From: Luteibacter sp. OK325 | GTDB lineage: Bacteria; Pseudomonadota; Gammaproteobacteria; Xanthomonadales; Rhodanobacteraceae | Assembly: GCF_003050935.1 (NCBI RefSeq) | Contig: NZ_QAOX01000011.1 | Location: 95,475-159,474, forward strand | Reading direction: 5' to 3' | DNA length: 64,000 bases | Shown here: positions 8,410 through 18,322 of the stretch, in pieces | Position numbering within the stretch: the first letter of the stretch is position 1 | How the letters are laid out: every line of letters begins with the position of its first letter | Position numbers and translations under genes: made by a program | Notes under the pieces: generated by a model | The model's input: only the letters and a program-made list of their open reading frames with translations | What the model was told of the DNA's origin: nothing | The model's database searches: none

Positions 8410-11400
8410 TTATGGGTATCTCCCCAGCGCCATGCGCAGCGTCGCGGTGCTGTCAATGAGACTGCCCGAAAGCGGCGGAACCACTTCCAGGCCCACCCTC
8501 ACCGACTTCTGGATGAGCGCCGGCGCCTGGAAAACCGCGACGATTCCATCGGCATAGGGCTGGAAATCCAGCGGCCGGGCGTACCCTTCGACGTGTAGCT
8601 TGAACGTCGGCGTGATCGTGCCGGCCACCTGTGGCCCGAGCATCACGAAGACGTGATAGCGGCGGCTGGCTGCGAACTTGACGTCGAACAGCAGAAGGGT
8701 TCCGGACCGGCCTCGCTTATAGGTGTACCTGTTGAATTTTCCCGCTGGAGTCACGGCGGCATATTGCTCGCCCAGGCCGGCGTAGGTCTTCAGCAGACCG
8801 AATGCGCCCGACCCCGCTTCATCGCCATACAGGTTCAGATAACAAAGCGGCATACGGCCTGTAGGCTTGTCGATTCCAAAGCCCTCGATGTCGATCACTC
8901 GCGGTGGAGGGCTGATCGTGATGTCAGACTGGCCTTCGGTCCCGGTTCCCGTGCCCGCCTCAACCTTGTCGAGGCCCACTACGTTCACCACTGCGACGGG
9001 AAGGCGCATGAACTTGAAGCTCTCGCTCGCCAACGGGCGTTCGATAACGACAACGATCTTGAGATCCGTGGACGACACCCTAGGCTGGCCAAGTACCCAT
9101 GAGTTGGGCAGGTTCAACGACAGGCCGTTGGCGAGATCGGACTCGAGCACCGGACGCTTCGTAGCCAGTTCGATCGACGTCGTAAATTGCTTGCTGCTGT
9201 CGATGCCGAGGATCGACACGCTTACGGTCTGGCCAGCGCGCATGAATGGCCATGGTGGCACGACGACCGTCAGCGAGCTCGTCGCCAGTGTCTTCGCATC
9301 GATGTATGGATTGCCCTCGCCGGTCGCCGCCTGTTGTAACTGCTTGATACGGGGTCTGGGCAGGCGTGGATCGTTCTTGTCGTAAGCCACCAGGGTCAGC
9401 ACAAGATCGTCCGATGTCTTGGATTGCCCGTCACGAGTGACCACGTACCGCGCGGCGAAGCTGCCGCCCAGCGAGGGAATGAGGTCCTCGGTCGTCACGT
9501 TGCCAGACTTCGGATGACCCTCCATCGGCGACACCCGCCGCCATGTATCGCCCGCCGCCCTGACCTCGAAGGCGATGGTGTCGGTCTGTCGCACATCCGC
9601 ATTGCCGGGCACCGTCAGCACGATGCCATCCTTGGCTTTCTCCACATCGAGGGTGCCGGCACTGGCGGCAGCACTGAGTAAGGATGGCAGGATACCGATG
9701 GTCACCGGAGCGACACGAAGACGGAACGGCCTGCTCGGCTGTGGACCAATAACGTTACCGACACGCTTCACGACGTAGTTCGCCGTGACGACGGCACCCG
9801 CCGACGCGACCACGCGTGACCGGGGTATGCCGAAGGCGAGCGAACCCTCTGCCTTGTCCACCGTATACGGACCGAAGGCCGTACCCTGCCAGTCGAGAGT
9901 GACCTGGTCCCCGGGCTGAAACCGTCCATTCAACGGAACCCACACCGGCAACGAGTCGCCCGTCATGTCATCGAGCGCGAGCTGTTCGTCAGCTTTCAAG
10001 TCAGAGATGACAAGCGAGGGCCATTCCGGCGCAACGACGAACGGACGAAAGGAAAGCTTGCGCTCGCGCGAGCGAACGCTCGCTCCATCGGAATCGCTGA
10101 ACACCACGAGAAGGGAGAGCTCGCCATCGGCGAAGTTTACAAACCGCTCCCGCGCAAGCACCCACACCAGCTTGCCGTTATCGTCGGTCGAGAGGAGGGA
10201 CGCATTTTGCTCGAAGCCCTGGTTCGAATTCGGCGAGCGAACCTTGAGCGACGCCGTCAGATCCCGACGGGGCCAGATTGAAGATACCTCGACCGAAACG
10301 CTGAGATCATCGGCAAAGCTGTTCAGGTCGAGAACGTCGCCATCCTCGGGAGCCCTCTCGACGATCGGCGCGGGAATGGTCAGCGCGCTGCCCACCACCG
10401 ACCTCGTGCGCGTCGCCGAATTGAAATCAAGCCCCCTGCGCTTGACCACGTAGGAGAAAAAGATACTCCCTCCCGCGAGGTAGCCGAGCCATGCGATGGG
10501 AACATTGAAGACGTAACGGGCCGACGGAGGCTGATTGGGATCCACGGCCGCCTTCGGGTCATCGTTGAGAGGAAGCGCAGGCGCGGCAACTTGCACGTAC
10601 TGCAAAGGTACGATGCGCAGTTTCGTACTCGTCGTGCCGGCCAGGCTGACGACAATCTGGTCACCCGACTCGACATCGATATATTCGACGATGAGTGGGG
10701 TCGAGTCCGGAGAGTCCGTCACCGATGCCATTTTCTTCGCGAGATCGACATCGACATTGCCTTTGGCGTTGATCGCGTACGCGAGGCTAGGTAGCGGCAA
10801 CAAGGGGGCAAAAACCACGGTGACTTCTACCGCCGGTGCGTTACCCGAGGTATTACCGACGCGGTCGCGGATGGCATAAGTCACTGACACCAGACCTTGC
10901 GGTGCACCGTCGATGACCGACCACGGAACGGTCACCTTCACTGGCTGGCCGACCGTGATCGCCGATGCATCAACCTCGATATTCGTCTCACCCCAGTAGA
11001 TCGTGAGCTGCGCACCCTTCTCCATGTTCTTCCATGCAGGAATCGTCAGTACGAGATCCTTCCCCTTCGCCAGTCCACTCGTACCCTCGACAGGCTTGAG
11101 GTTTTCGTTGATGTAAGGTGTCTGTGCGTCCGTGTCCTCGCCGCCGGGGCGAGTAAACTTCGCATCGAGTACAAGCGCTGGCGAACGACGCATGCTCTCC
11201 AGCGAAGTGGCTCCGTATTTCTCCAGGACGTAGAAGACTTCGATCATCCTGCCGGGATGATCCCGACCTGGATGACGCTCGAGGACCGATACCGGCACGA
11301 GGAACTCCAGGCTGTACGTCACTGCACCGACATAGCCTTTGTCGACGAGTTCACCGTCCCAATAAAGTTGGACATAGTCGCCCCACTTGAATGTGTCTGT

Positions 11401-11520
11401 CTCCACTGTCACCGAAAAGCCCCCCGATTCGGCGCAGAGGTGCGAGCGATTGACCACAAGGGGTGTTTCCGGCTCGAGCGCCGGGCGCGGATAAGCGTCA
11501 TCGATTTCCCAACTGTCCAT
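8410..11520 (-). CDS. Large protein of repeated Ig-like modules, function unknown
   Basis: 1036 residues. The start at 11520 is fixed by a strong ribosome site (AAGGAGAT seven bases before ATG); earlier in-frame starts lack one. At least six to seven copies of a ~110-150-residue beta-rich module can be picked out by a recurring strand motif of the form G-D/Q-x-V/L-x-x-x-W/L-x-G: KWGDYVQLYWDGE, EKGAQLTIYWGE, ESGDQIVVSLAGT, QPGDQVTLDWQGT, RAGQTVSVSILGID. The last ~150 residues differ (FGIDKPTGRMPLCYLNLYGD...). No signal peptide, membrane helix, lipobox or LPxTG is visible, so if it reaches the surface it must use a leaderless route. It is followed by 94 bp to the SPFH gene. I do not recognise a function. 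Confidence 0.75.
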   Translation of the reverse strand: MDSWEIDDAYPRPALEPETPLVVNRSHLCAESGGFSVTVETDTFKWGDYVQLYWDGELVDKGYVGAVTYSLEFLVPVSVLERHPGRDHPGRMIEVFYVLEKYGATSLESMRRSPALVLDAKFTRPGGEDTDAQTPYINENLKPVEGTSGLAKGKDLVLTIPAWKNMEKGAQLTIYWGETNIEVDASAITVGQPVKVTVPWSVIDGAPQGLVSVTYAIRDRVGNTSGNAPAVEVTVVFAPLLPLPSLAYAINAKGNVDVDLAKKMASVTDSPDSTPLIVEYIDVESGDQIVVSLAGTTSTKLRIVPLQYVQVAAPALPLNDDPKAAVDPNQPPSARYVFNVPIAWLGYLAGGSIFFSYVVKRRGLDFNSATRTRSVVGSALTIPAPIVERAPEDGDVLDLNSFADDLSVSVEVSSIWPRRDLTASLKVRSPNSNQGFEQNASLLSTDDNGKLVWVLARERFVNFADGELSLLVVFSDSDGASVRSRERKLSFRPFVVAPEWPSLVISDLKADEQLALDDMTGDSLPVWVPLNGRFQPGDQVTLDWQGTAFGPYTVDKAEGSLAFGIPRSRVVASAGAVVTANYVVKRVGNVIGPQPSRPFRLRVAPVTIGILPSLLSAAASAGTLDVEKAKDGIVLTVPGNADVRQTDTIAFEVRAAGDTWRRVSPMEGHPKSGNVTTEDLIPSLGGSFAARYVVTRDGQSKTSDDLVLTLVAYDKNDPRLPRPRIKQLQQAATGEGNPYIDAKTLATSSLTVVVPPWPFMRAGQTVSVSILGIDSSKQFTTSIELATKRPVLESDLANGLSLNLPNSWVLGQPRVSSTDLKIVVVIERPLASESFKFMRLPVAVVNVVGLDKVEAGTGTGTEGQSDITISPPPRVIDIEGFGIDKPTGRMPLCYLNLYGDEAGSGAFGLLKTYAGLGEQYAAVTPAGKFNRYTYKRGRSGTLLLFDVKFAASRRYHVFVMLGPQVAGTITPTFKLHVEGYARPLDFQPYADGIVAVFQAPALIQKSVRVGLEVVPPLSGSLIDSTATLRMALGRYP

Positions 11521-11642
11521 TGTTCGATCTCCTTCCATGGTGAAGACGAACCGCCGGCATGCGCGGCGGCTGGCAACAGCATGCACCGCAACGGCGTGCG
11601 TCACTATCTCTCGAAGGTCGTAGGCGCAACCTGCGCCAATCC

Positions 11643-11660
11643 GGCACGCGGAAGCGTGCC
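11643..11660. other. Hairpin between the Ig-repeat gene and the kinase gene
   Basis: GGCACGC-GGAA-GCGTGCC, a perfect 7-bp stem with a four-base loop. It lies 31 bp past the histidine-kinase stop on the leftward transcript. There is no T-run, so it is a weak terminator at best; it may simply slow read-through into the 5' region of the Ig-repeat gene. Confidence 0.45.
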
Positions 11661-11690
11661 GACCTGATTCACCTCGAAAAGAGGACGATG

Positions 11691-13082
11691 TCAGTGCGCT
11701 CCAGCAGGAAGAACCAGGGTGACGCGTAACCCACCGCCCTCGCGGTTGGCCAGTGCGATGCGCCCACCGTGGGCCTCGGAAATCTCGCGCGCCAGGGCCA
11801 GCCCAAGACCTGTACCCGAGCGTTTGGTCGAGTAGAACGGCAATAAGGCCTGGGCCAGCACGGTCTCGCTCATGCCGGGGCCACGGTCGGATACTTCGAT
11901 CAACGTTTCGCGGCCAACAGCGTGCACCGCAACCGTGACCTCATTCGATTCGCCACCTGCCTCGTGGGCATTCTTGATCAGGTTGATCAGGACCTGCTCC
12001 ACCTGGGTCGTGTCGAACCAGCCCGGGTGTTCGGGCGGTGGCGCTACGATGCGGAATGAAGCGTGCAGTCCGAGCGCGTCAAGGAACGGCCCCCACGGCA
12101 CCGCCCTTGCCTGTGGACTAGGCAGCTTCGCGAAGCTCGCATAGCCGGAAATGAACGTATGCAGGTGCTTCGCGCGATCGCCGATCGAGGCGAAGACGCC
12201 GGGCAGCCGCGCGAGGTCGCCACGCCGGGCGAGCTCCGCGCCGGAGTGCGACAAGGACGAAATAGGCGCCAGCGAATTGTTCAGCTCATGGCTGATGACG
12301 CGGATCACACGCTTCCACGTATGCACTTCCTGCCGGGACAGCTCGCGCGTCATGCGTCGGTATAGCTGCAGCCGATGCGGACGCCCCTGCAGGCGGAACC
12401 CTCGCTGGGACAGGTGGAAGGTTTCCTCACTGCCTTCCATCTCGACCGAGAACAAGGCGTCCTCACCGGTCGCTGCCGCGTCACGCAGGCTTTCGGGCAT
12501 GCTTGCGAGCACGGTGGAGAAATCCAGACCCGCCAGCGAACGCCCTTCGTTGAACAGATGCCGCGCCGCGATGTTCGCGTAGGTGACGTTATCCGCCGCA
12601 TCGGTGAGCACGAGCGCCACCGGCGTGTTCTGCACCACGGTATCGAGCAGTAGTTCACGCTGGGCCAGATGCTGGCGCTGGTCGCGCAGGGTCTGCCCTA
12701 GCGCGTTGTGCATGCGAATCAGGTCGCCGAGCTCATCGCGTCGCGTGGTGCCGATCGACATGCTGAAGTCGCCGTCGCGATAGCTCGCCACGGCGCTTTC
12801 CAGCGCGCGTACCAGACGCCGCAGGGGCTCCACCAGCGCATGGGCGACCCACACCGAAAGCGGTACCAGCACGAGGAGGCAGATCATCAGCGCCGTTCCC
12901 CCGTCGAAGAATTCGACAGGGACGGCATCGGGGAGCTTGCCGCCCTTGGCGGGCGCTTCGCGCATCCATGCCACCAGCTGCGGAAACGGCCAGATCGACA
13001 CGCCGGCGAACACCAGCGCGCCGACGATCGCCGAACCGGCAACGACCAGGGTCATCCGTCCTTCAAGCGAGAGCGTCTTCAT
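11691..13082 (-). CDS. Sensor histidine kinase, NtrY-like, of the ABC cluster
   Basis: 463 residues. Two membrane helices (~13-32 and ~63-82) bound a short ~30-residue periplasmic loop. A HAMP-like segment follows (~83-135), then a PAS domain (~143-240), a HisKA-type box with phospho-acceptor His265 (VISHELNNS), and the ATPase domain with N-box LINLIKNAHEAGG (~365-377), G1 DRGPGM (~399-404) and G2 GTGLGL (~423-428). The short sensing loop suggests it reads the membrane or a partner protein rather than a large soluble ligand. It lies 18 bp after the sigma-54 regulator gene and is the last gene of the cluster; the two should form a two-component pair. Confidence 0.9.
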   Translation of the reverse strand: MKTLSLEGRMTLVVAGSAIVGALVFAGVSIWPFPQLVAWMREAPAKGGKLPDAVPVEFFDGGTALMICLLVLVPLSVWVAHALVEPLRRLVRALESAVASYRDGDFSMSIGTTRRDELGDLIRMHNALGQTLRDQRQHLAQRELLLDTVVQNTPVALVLTDAADNVTYANIAARHLFNEGRSLAGLDFSTVLASMPESLRDAAATGEDALFSVEMEGSEETFHLSQRGFRLQGRPHRLQLYRRMTRELSRQEVHTWKRVIRVISHELNNSLAPISSLSHSGAELARRGDLARLPGVFASIGDRAKHLHTFISGYASFAKLPSPQARAVPWGPFLDALGLHASFRIVAPPPEHPGWFDTTQVEQVLINLIKNAHEAGGESNEVTVAVHAVGRETLIEVSDRGPGMSETVLAQALLPFYSTKRSGTGLGLALAREISEAHGGRIALANREGGGLRVTLVLPAGAH

Positions 13083-13100
13083 GGCCGGGACGCTAGCAGA

Positions 13101-14435
<1,335 letters not shown>

Positions 14436-14525
14436 CTGTACCCTTCGCATGCAGCCATGGATGCTTCCCCCACCGAAAGGGTTGTAACCCGTCGGCACAT
14501 TTTTTTGTTCAAGCCAGGACTCATT

Positions 14526-15749
14526 CTAGCCACGGGTGGCGACCACCGGGGGAACCGAGGCGGCACGGAGCGCCGGTGCGAGGACGGCCACCTGACCGAG
14601 CAGCCAGAGCAGCACCGCGCCAATGGGCAGGTAGACGAGGGGCAGCCGGGGCAATTCATACTCGCGCATCAGGAACAGATTGATGCCGTAAGCCAGGGCC
14701 ATGCCGATCACGATTCCCATGCTGGCGAGCAGGAAGTTCTCGGTCTGGAAATAACGCAGTACATCCACCCGGCGCGCGCCCAGGGCGCGGCGCACGCCGA
14801 TCTGGCGGCGGCGTTGGCCAACCCAGAAACTGGCCAGGCCGACGATGCCCAGCGCCGTAACGATCAGCAGGATCACGCAGACCGCTACCAGCAAGCCGGC
14901 CATGGCGCGGTCACCGGCGAAACGATCGTCACGGATGGCCTTGTAGGTCTCCTTCTTGACGATGACGCGTCGCGGGTCGATCTTCTTCAATGTCTCCACG
15001 GCCAGCGCCAGTACCCGGTCGGCCTGCCCTGGCTGGCTGCGAATGATGAAGGAGCCCCCGACCGACGTACTCTCGCGCCAGGGCATCAGCGTCGTTAGCT
15101 CGACATCGGAGCGATCCACGCCGCCTGCAGCGGCGAGCCGGTCCACCACGCCGACCACACGCATCTCCGTGTCGCTGCTACCGGCCCAGACCGAACGGCC
15201 GAGCGCCGATGCGTCGCCGAAGAGGTGCCGGGCCAGGCCTTGCGTAATCACGATGACCGCCGCCGGCTTGGCCTTGCCTGCCACAAGGTCATCGAGCCAG
15301 ACGTACTCGGTTGGCTCAAAAAAGCGTCCGGCCACGAGATGCGTGCCAAGCGTCTCGCCGACGCTCTCGCCGTAGAAATTCTTCACGTCCACGGTCGACG
15401 TTCGCTGGTTGGGCGCAAGGTTGAGGTTGCTGCCCCAGCTGGTGTCGCCAAAAGGCACGCTATTGCTGATCGTGGCGGCCATGACGCCCGGGATTGCCCT
15501 CAGCGCGGCGAGATCAGCCTCGGTTCGGGCGTGGTCGTCACCATGCCTGCCGATGTCGGAAGCGACGATGTGCACCACGTTGGCCTCGTCGATACCGCTG
15601 GGAGTATCCGCGATCGCCAGGCGGTCACCCACGAGAAAGACAGCGTTGCAGACGATCGCACAGGTGAGTGCGATCTCGAGCACCACCAGGCTGGCGGTGA
15701 GCCGGTGCCTGCGCAAGGCGGAAAAGATCGGACCAATTTCCATCAGCAT
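14526..15749 (-). CDS. MacB/FtsX-like ABC permease, second pair, B type
   Basis: 407 residues with the MacB layout: one N-terminal helix (~residues 18-38), a ~230-residue periplasmic domain, then three C-terminal helices. The cytoplasmic coupling segment is FWVGQRRRQIGVRRALGARR. It has no ATPase domain, so it depends on the separate ATPase gene. Its closest relative in the window is the gene at 17092-18318: both share GL(A/S)SFWVGQRR(R/K)QIGVRRALGARR and end in a conserved 'P-V-x-A-T-R' tail. It is the last permease before a 90-bp gap to the regulator gene. Confidence 0.88.
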   Translation of the reverse strand: MLMEIGPIFSALRRHRLTASLVVLEIALTCAIVCNAVFLVGDRLAIADTPSGIDEANVVHIVASDIGRHGDDHARTEADLAALRAIPGVMAATISNSVPFGDTSWGSNLNLAPNQRTSTVDVKNFYGESVGETLGTHLVAGRFFEPTEYVWLDDLVAGKAKPAAVIVITQGLARHLFGDASALGRSVWAGSSDTEMRVVGVVDRLAAAGGVDRSDVELTTLMPWRESTSVGGSFIIRSQPGQADRVLALAVETLKKIDPRRVIVKKETYKAIRDDRFAGDRAMAGLLVAVCVILLIVTALGIVGLASFWVGQRRRQIGVRRALGARRVDVLRYFQTENFLLASMGIVIGMALAYGINLFLMREYELPRLPLVYLPIGAVLLWLLGQVAVLAPALRAASVPPVVATRG

Positions 15750-15750
15750 G

Positions 15751-17070
15751 TCATTGGCTCTTCAGTTGCAGCGCGGGGGCCACACGGCAGGCACGCCACG
15801 CGGGCAGCACACCGGCGATGGCCGTCGCGCCGATCGCGACCACGAAGGTCAGGCAGAGCATCGTCAGGTCAAGGTGCGCCAGTTTCGCGTAGGACACCGG
15901 TTGCAACCTGACCAGCCACAGGCCCATCCAGGACAGCAGGAGCCCGGCGATGCCACCGACAAGGCCGACCATCCCGGCTTCGGTCAGCAACTGCGCGAAC
16001 ACGCTGACGCGCGACGCGCCCAGCGCGCGCCGAACGCCGACCTCGCCCGAGCGACGCATGAACTTCGCCAGCATCAGGCCCACGGTATTGATGAGGCAGA
16101 CGAGGAAAAAAGCGAGCGCCAGCCAGACCTGCAGACGCACATCGCTTGGCACGACCTTCTCGTTGTCCAGCCAGCCCATGAGGTCGAGCATGCGCGTGTT
16201 GGCGGGACGCTCGAAGCGTCCGATGGCTTTCTGCTCTGCGGCGTAATGGGAGAGGAAATCACGATAGGCCGCTACCTTTTCCGGCCTGTCGAGCTCCACC
16301 CAGAACTGTAGCCACGCACAGTCGGAGCTTTCCAGGGTGCTCTCGTCGCCCGAGCCCTTCCCCCAGCACTGGATGCCGCCGGCCCGCGCGAGCAGGAAGT
16401 CGCGAGCCGTCGAGAGCGGGATAAAAACACCTTCCTCTCCGGAGTACGTTCCCACGTTCAGGTCGAAGAAATGCGGGGCCGGACGCCAGGGCTCGAGGAC
16501 GCCGATCACACGCAGATCGCGTCCGTCGACGTGGATCACGCGACCGGTACTGTCCTCGCCGTGGAAGAGTTTGTCGTTGAGATCGCTACCGATCACGACA
16601 ACGCGCGAACGGCTATCGTCCTCCGCAGAGGTCCATCCCCTGCCGTAGCGGAACGGCGTGCCGAACATCGGAAAGAAGTCGGCGGTGGTGTAACGCGACG
16701 ACGAGAGGAAGGGATCCATGCGCTGTCCCGCCGCCTGCACGGCCACCTGGCCACCGACCATCAAGGCCTGATGATCCGCGCGACGCGAGTGCAGCAGGTT
16801 CATGCCGTCGACCCAGGTCAGTTGCCTGGGAAATCTCTGGCTCGGGGACGCCTGGTCCGGCGCGTAGTCTTTCATGTCCCGCGGATCCATTTGAGGATAA
16901 AAGATCGACGCGCTGCGCCCCGGCAGAGGATCACCCGACAGCACATGCAGCACGGTAAGCGTGGTCATGCACGCCCCGATGCCGAGGGCGATCGCGAGAA
17001 TCATCAGTGCCGTCAGTGCCCTGCTCCGCTTCAGGCTGCGGAGCGCGAGTTCCATGTAATAACCGAACAT
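15751..17070 (-). CDS. MacB/FtsX-like ABC permease, second pair, A type
   Basis: 439 residues with the same one-plus-three helix plan. It starts MFGYYMELALRSLKRSRALT and carries DFFPMF in the periplasmic domain, LAKFMRRSGEVGVRRALGAS at the coupling site and an LQLKS tail. All of these recur in the gene at 18323-19630. Two periplasmic cysteines (near residues ~240-265) are kept in both A-type copies and may form a disulphide. The stop is 1 bp from the B-type start, so the pair is co-translated. A and B probably form a heterodimer across the membrane; substrate unknown, antimicrobial or lipid efflux is the usual guess for this family. Confidence 0.88.
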   Translation of the reverse strand: MFGYYMELALRSLKRSRALTALMILAIALGIGACMTTLTVLHVLSGDPLPGRSASIFYPQMDPRDMKDYAPDQASPSQRFPRQLTWVDGMNLLHSRRADHQALMVGGQVAVQAAGQRMDPFLSSSRYTTADFFPMFGTPFRYGRGWTSAEDDSRSRVVVIGSDLNDKLFHGEDSTGRVIHVDGRDLRVIGVLEPWRPAPHFFDLNVGTYSGEEGVFIPLSTARDFLLARAGGIQCWGKGSGDESTLESSDCAWLQFWVELDRPEKVAAYRDFLSHYAAEQKAIGRFERPANTRMLDLMGWLDNEKVVPSDVRLQVWLALAFFLVCLINTVGLMLAKFMRRSGEVGVRRALGASRVSVFAQLLTEAGMVGLVGGIAGLLLSWMGLWLVRLQPVSYAKLAHLDLTMLCLTFVVAIGATAIAGVLPAWRACRVAPALQLKSQ

Positions 17071-17091
17071 TCCGTTCTCCGTGATGACCCG

Positions 17092-18318
17092 TCAGACGCT
17101 GCGCGTGGCCTCGACCGGCGACACCCGCGATGCGCGCAGCGCAGGTGCGAATACCGCGGCCTGGCCGAGGGCGAGCAAGGCCACCACCCCGATGCCGACA
17201 TAGGTGAGCGAAAGACGTTTCATCTCGAAGTGCGTGAACATCCACTGGCTGAGACCCACCGCCAGCACCACGCCGACAACCACGCCGACCAGGGCGATGA
17301 GGAAGTTTTCGGTCATGAAATAGCTGAGGATATCGCTGCGCCGTGCGCCAAGCGCACGGCGCACGCCGATCTGCTTGCGGCGCTGGCCGACCCAGAAGCT
17401 GGACAGGCCGACGATGCCCGCCGCCGTGATGGCCAGCAGCACGCCACAGACCACGCTCATGAGGATCGCCATGCCGCGATCGGCCTCATACGCACGGGCT
17501 CGAACATCCTCGAACCGGCGAACACCGAGCTTCTCCGGAAGCACGCGCATGCGGTTGACCGCGTACAAAGCCTGCGGGATAGCCTTGAAGACCGCATCTT
17601 CCTGCCCCGGCTGGGTACGCACGAGGAAGTTCTGGAAGCTGCTATCGAAGATCACCGGCATGATGACGACGTAGTCGCCGTCCACGTAGTTGTTTTCAAT
17701 CCACGGCGAGGTGAGCTTCTCGACGATACCGATAATCGTCGAGGGCTTTCCCTTGGCGAGGTAAACCACCTTACCCAGCGCGTTGCCGTCCGGAAAGACC
17801 TTGTCGGCCAGCGCCTTGGTGACGATGATCTGCGGCGAACCGGGTTGCTGCTCTCGCTTGACGGTCTGCGTTTCGCCCGCGTTGAAGTTGCGACCGGCGA
17901 TCAGTCGGACGCCGAGCGTCTTCAGCGCATGGTCGTCGCCGAAGTACAGCGCCGTGGAAATGCCCTCCTTCTTCGAATCCGGGTCCGTCTGCACGCCGGT
18001 GGACCAGCCACCCTGGCGCAGCGGATATGCGTTGGTGACATACGCATCGACCACGCCGGGGAGAGACCGCAACGTCTGCAGATCGGTTTTCATCAGGGGG
18101 GCGAAGGTCTCCGGGGCGCCGACGTAGTCGTTACCGATGGCGATCAGATTCGTCTCGTCCAGGCCCGTCGTGCGGTTCACCTTGTCGACCCGCTCATGCA
18201 CGATGAACAGGGCGTTGCAAACGATGGCGAGGGTGAGCGCGATCTGCAGCGCGATGAGGATCGTGCCTGCCTTGTGCCGGCGCAACGCGGAAAGAATGGG
18301 CTTGATCTGCATGATCAT
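17092..18318 (-). CDS. MacB/FtsX-like ABC permease, first pair, B type
   Basis: 408 residues. It begins with a short cytoplasmic part and a helix (AGTILIALQIALTLAIVCNA), has a large periplasmic domain (~50-280), and ends with three helices. The coupling segment FWVGQRRKQIGVRRALGARR and the tail SRVSPVEATRSV match its duplicate at 14526-15749. It lies 4 bp after the A-type gene and 21 bp before the second A-type gene, all on one strand. No ATP-binding motif. Homology to the other B copy is plain from these blocks, but the two have diverged clearly in the periplasmic domain. Confidence 0.88.
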   Translation of the reverse strand: MIMQIKPILSALRRHKAGTILIALQIALTLAIVCNALFIVHERVDKVNRTTGLDETNLIAIGNDYVGAPETFAPLMKTDLQTLRSLPGVVDAYVTNAYPLRQGGWSTGVQTDPDSKKEGISTALYFGDDHALKTLGVRLIAGRNFNAGETQTVKREQQPGSPQIIVTKALADKVFPDGNALGKVVYLAKGKPSTIIGIVEKLTSPWIENNYVDGDYVVIMPVIFDSSFQNFLVRTQPGQEDAVFKAIPQALYAVNRMRVLPEKLGVRRFEDVRARAYEADRGMAILMSVVCGVLLAITAAGIVGLSSFWVGQRRKQIGVRRALGARRSDILSYFMTENFLIALVGVVVGVVLAVGLSQWMFTHFEMKRLSLTYVGIGVVALLALGQAAVFAPALRASRVSPVEATRSV

Positions 18319-18322
18319 GTCC

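Noticed and set aside
8410..8922. Separate gene for the C-terminal domain of the Ig-repeat protein
   Set aside because: The frame is continuous with the repeats and there is no internal ribosome site or frameshift.
14471..14512. Terminator or second sigma-54 promoter before the regulator gene
   Set aside because: The GGGTT/AACCC stem is short and interrupted, the T-run is on the wrong side for the leftward transcript, and no TGGC-N-TGC spacing fits.
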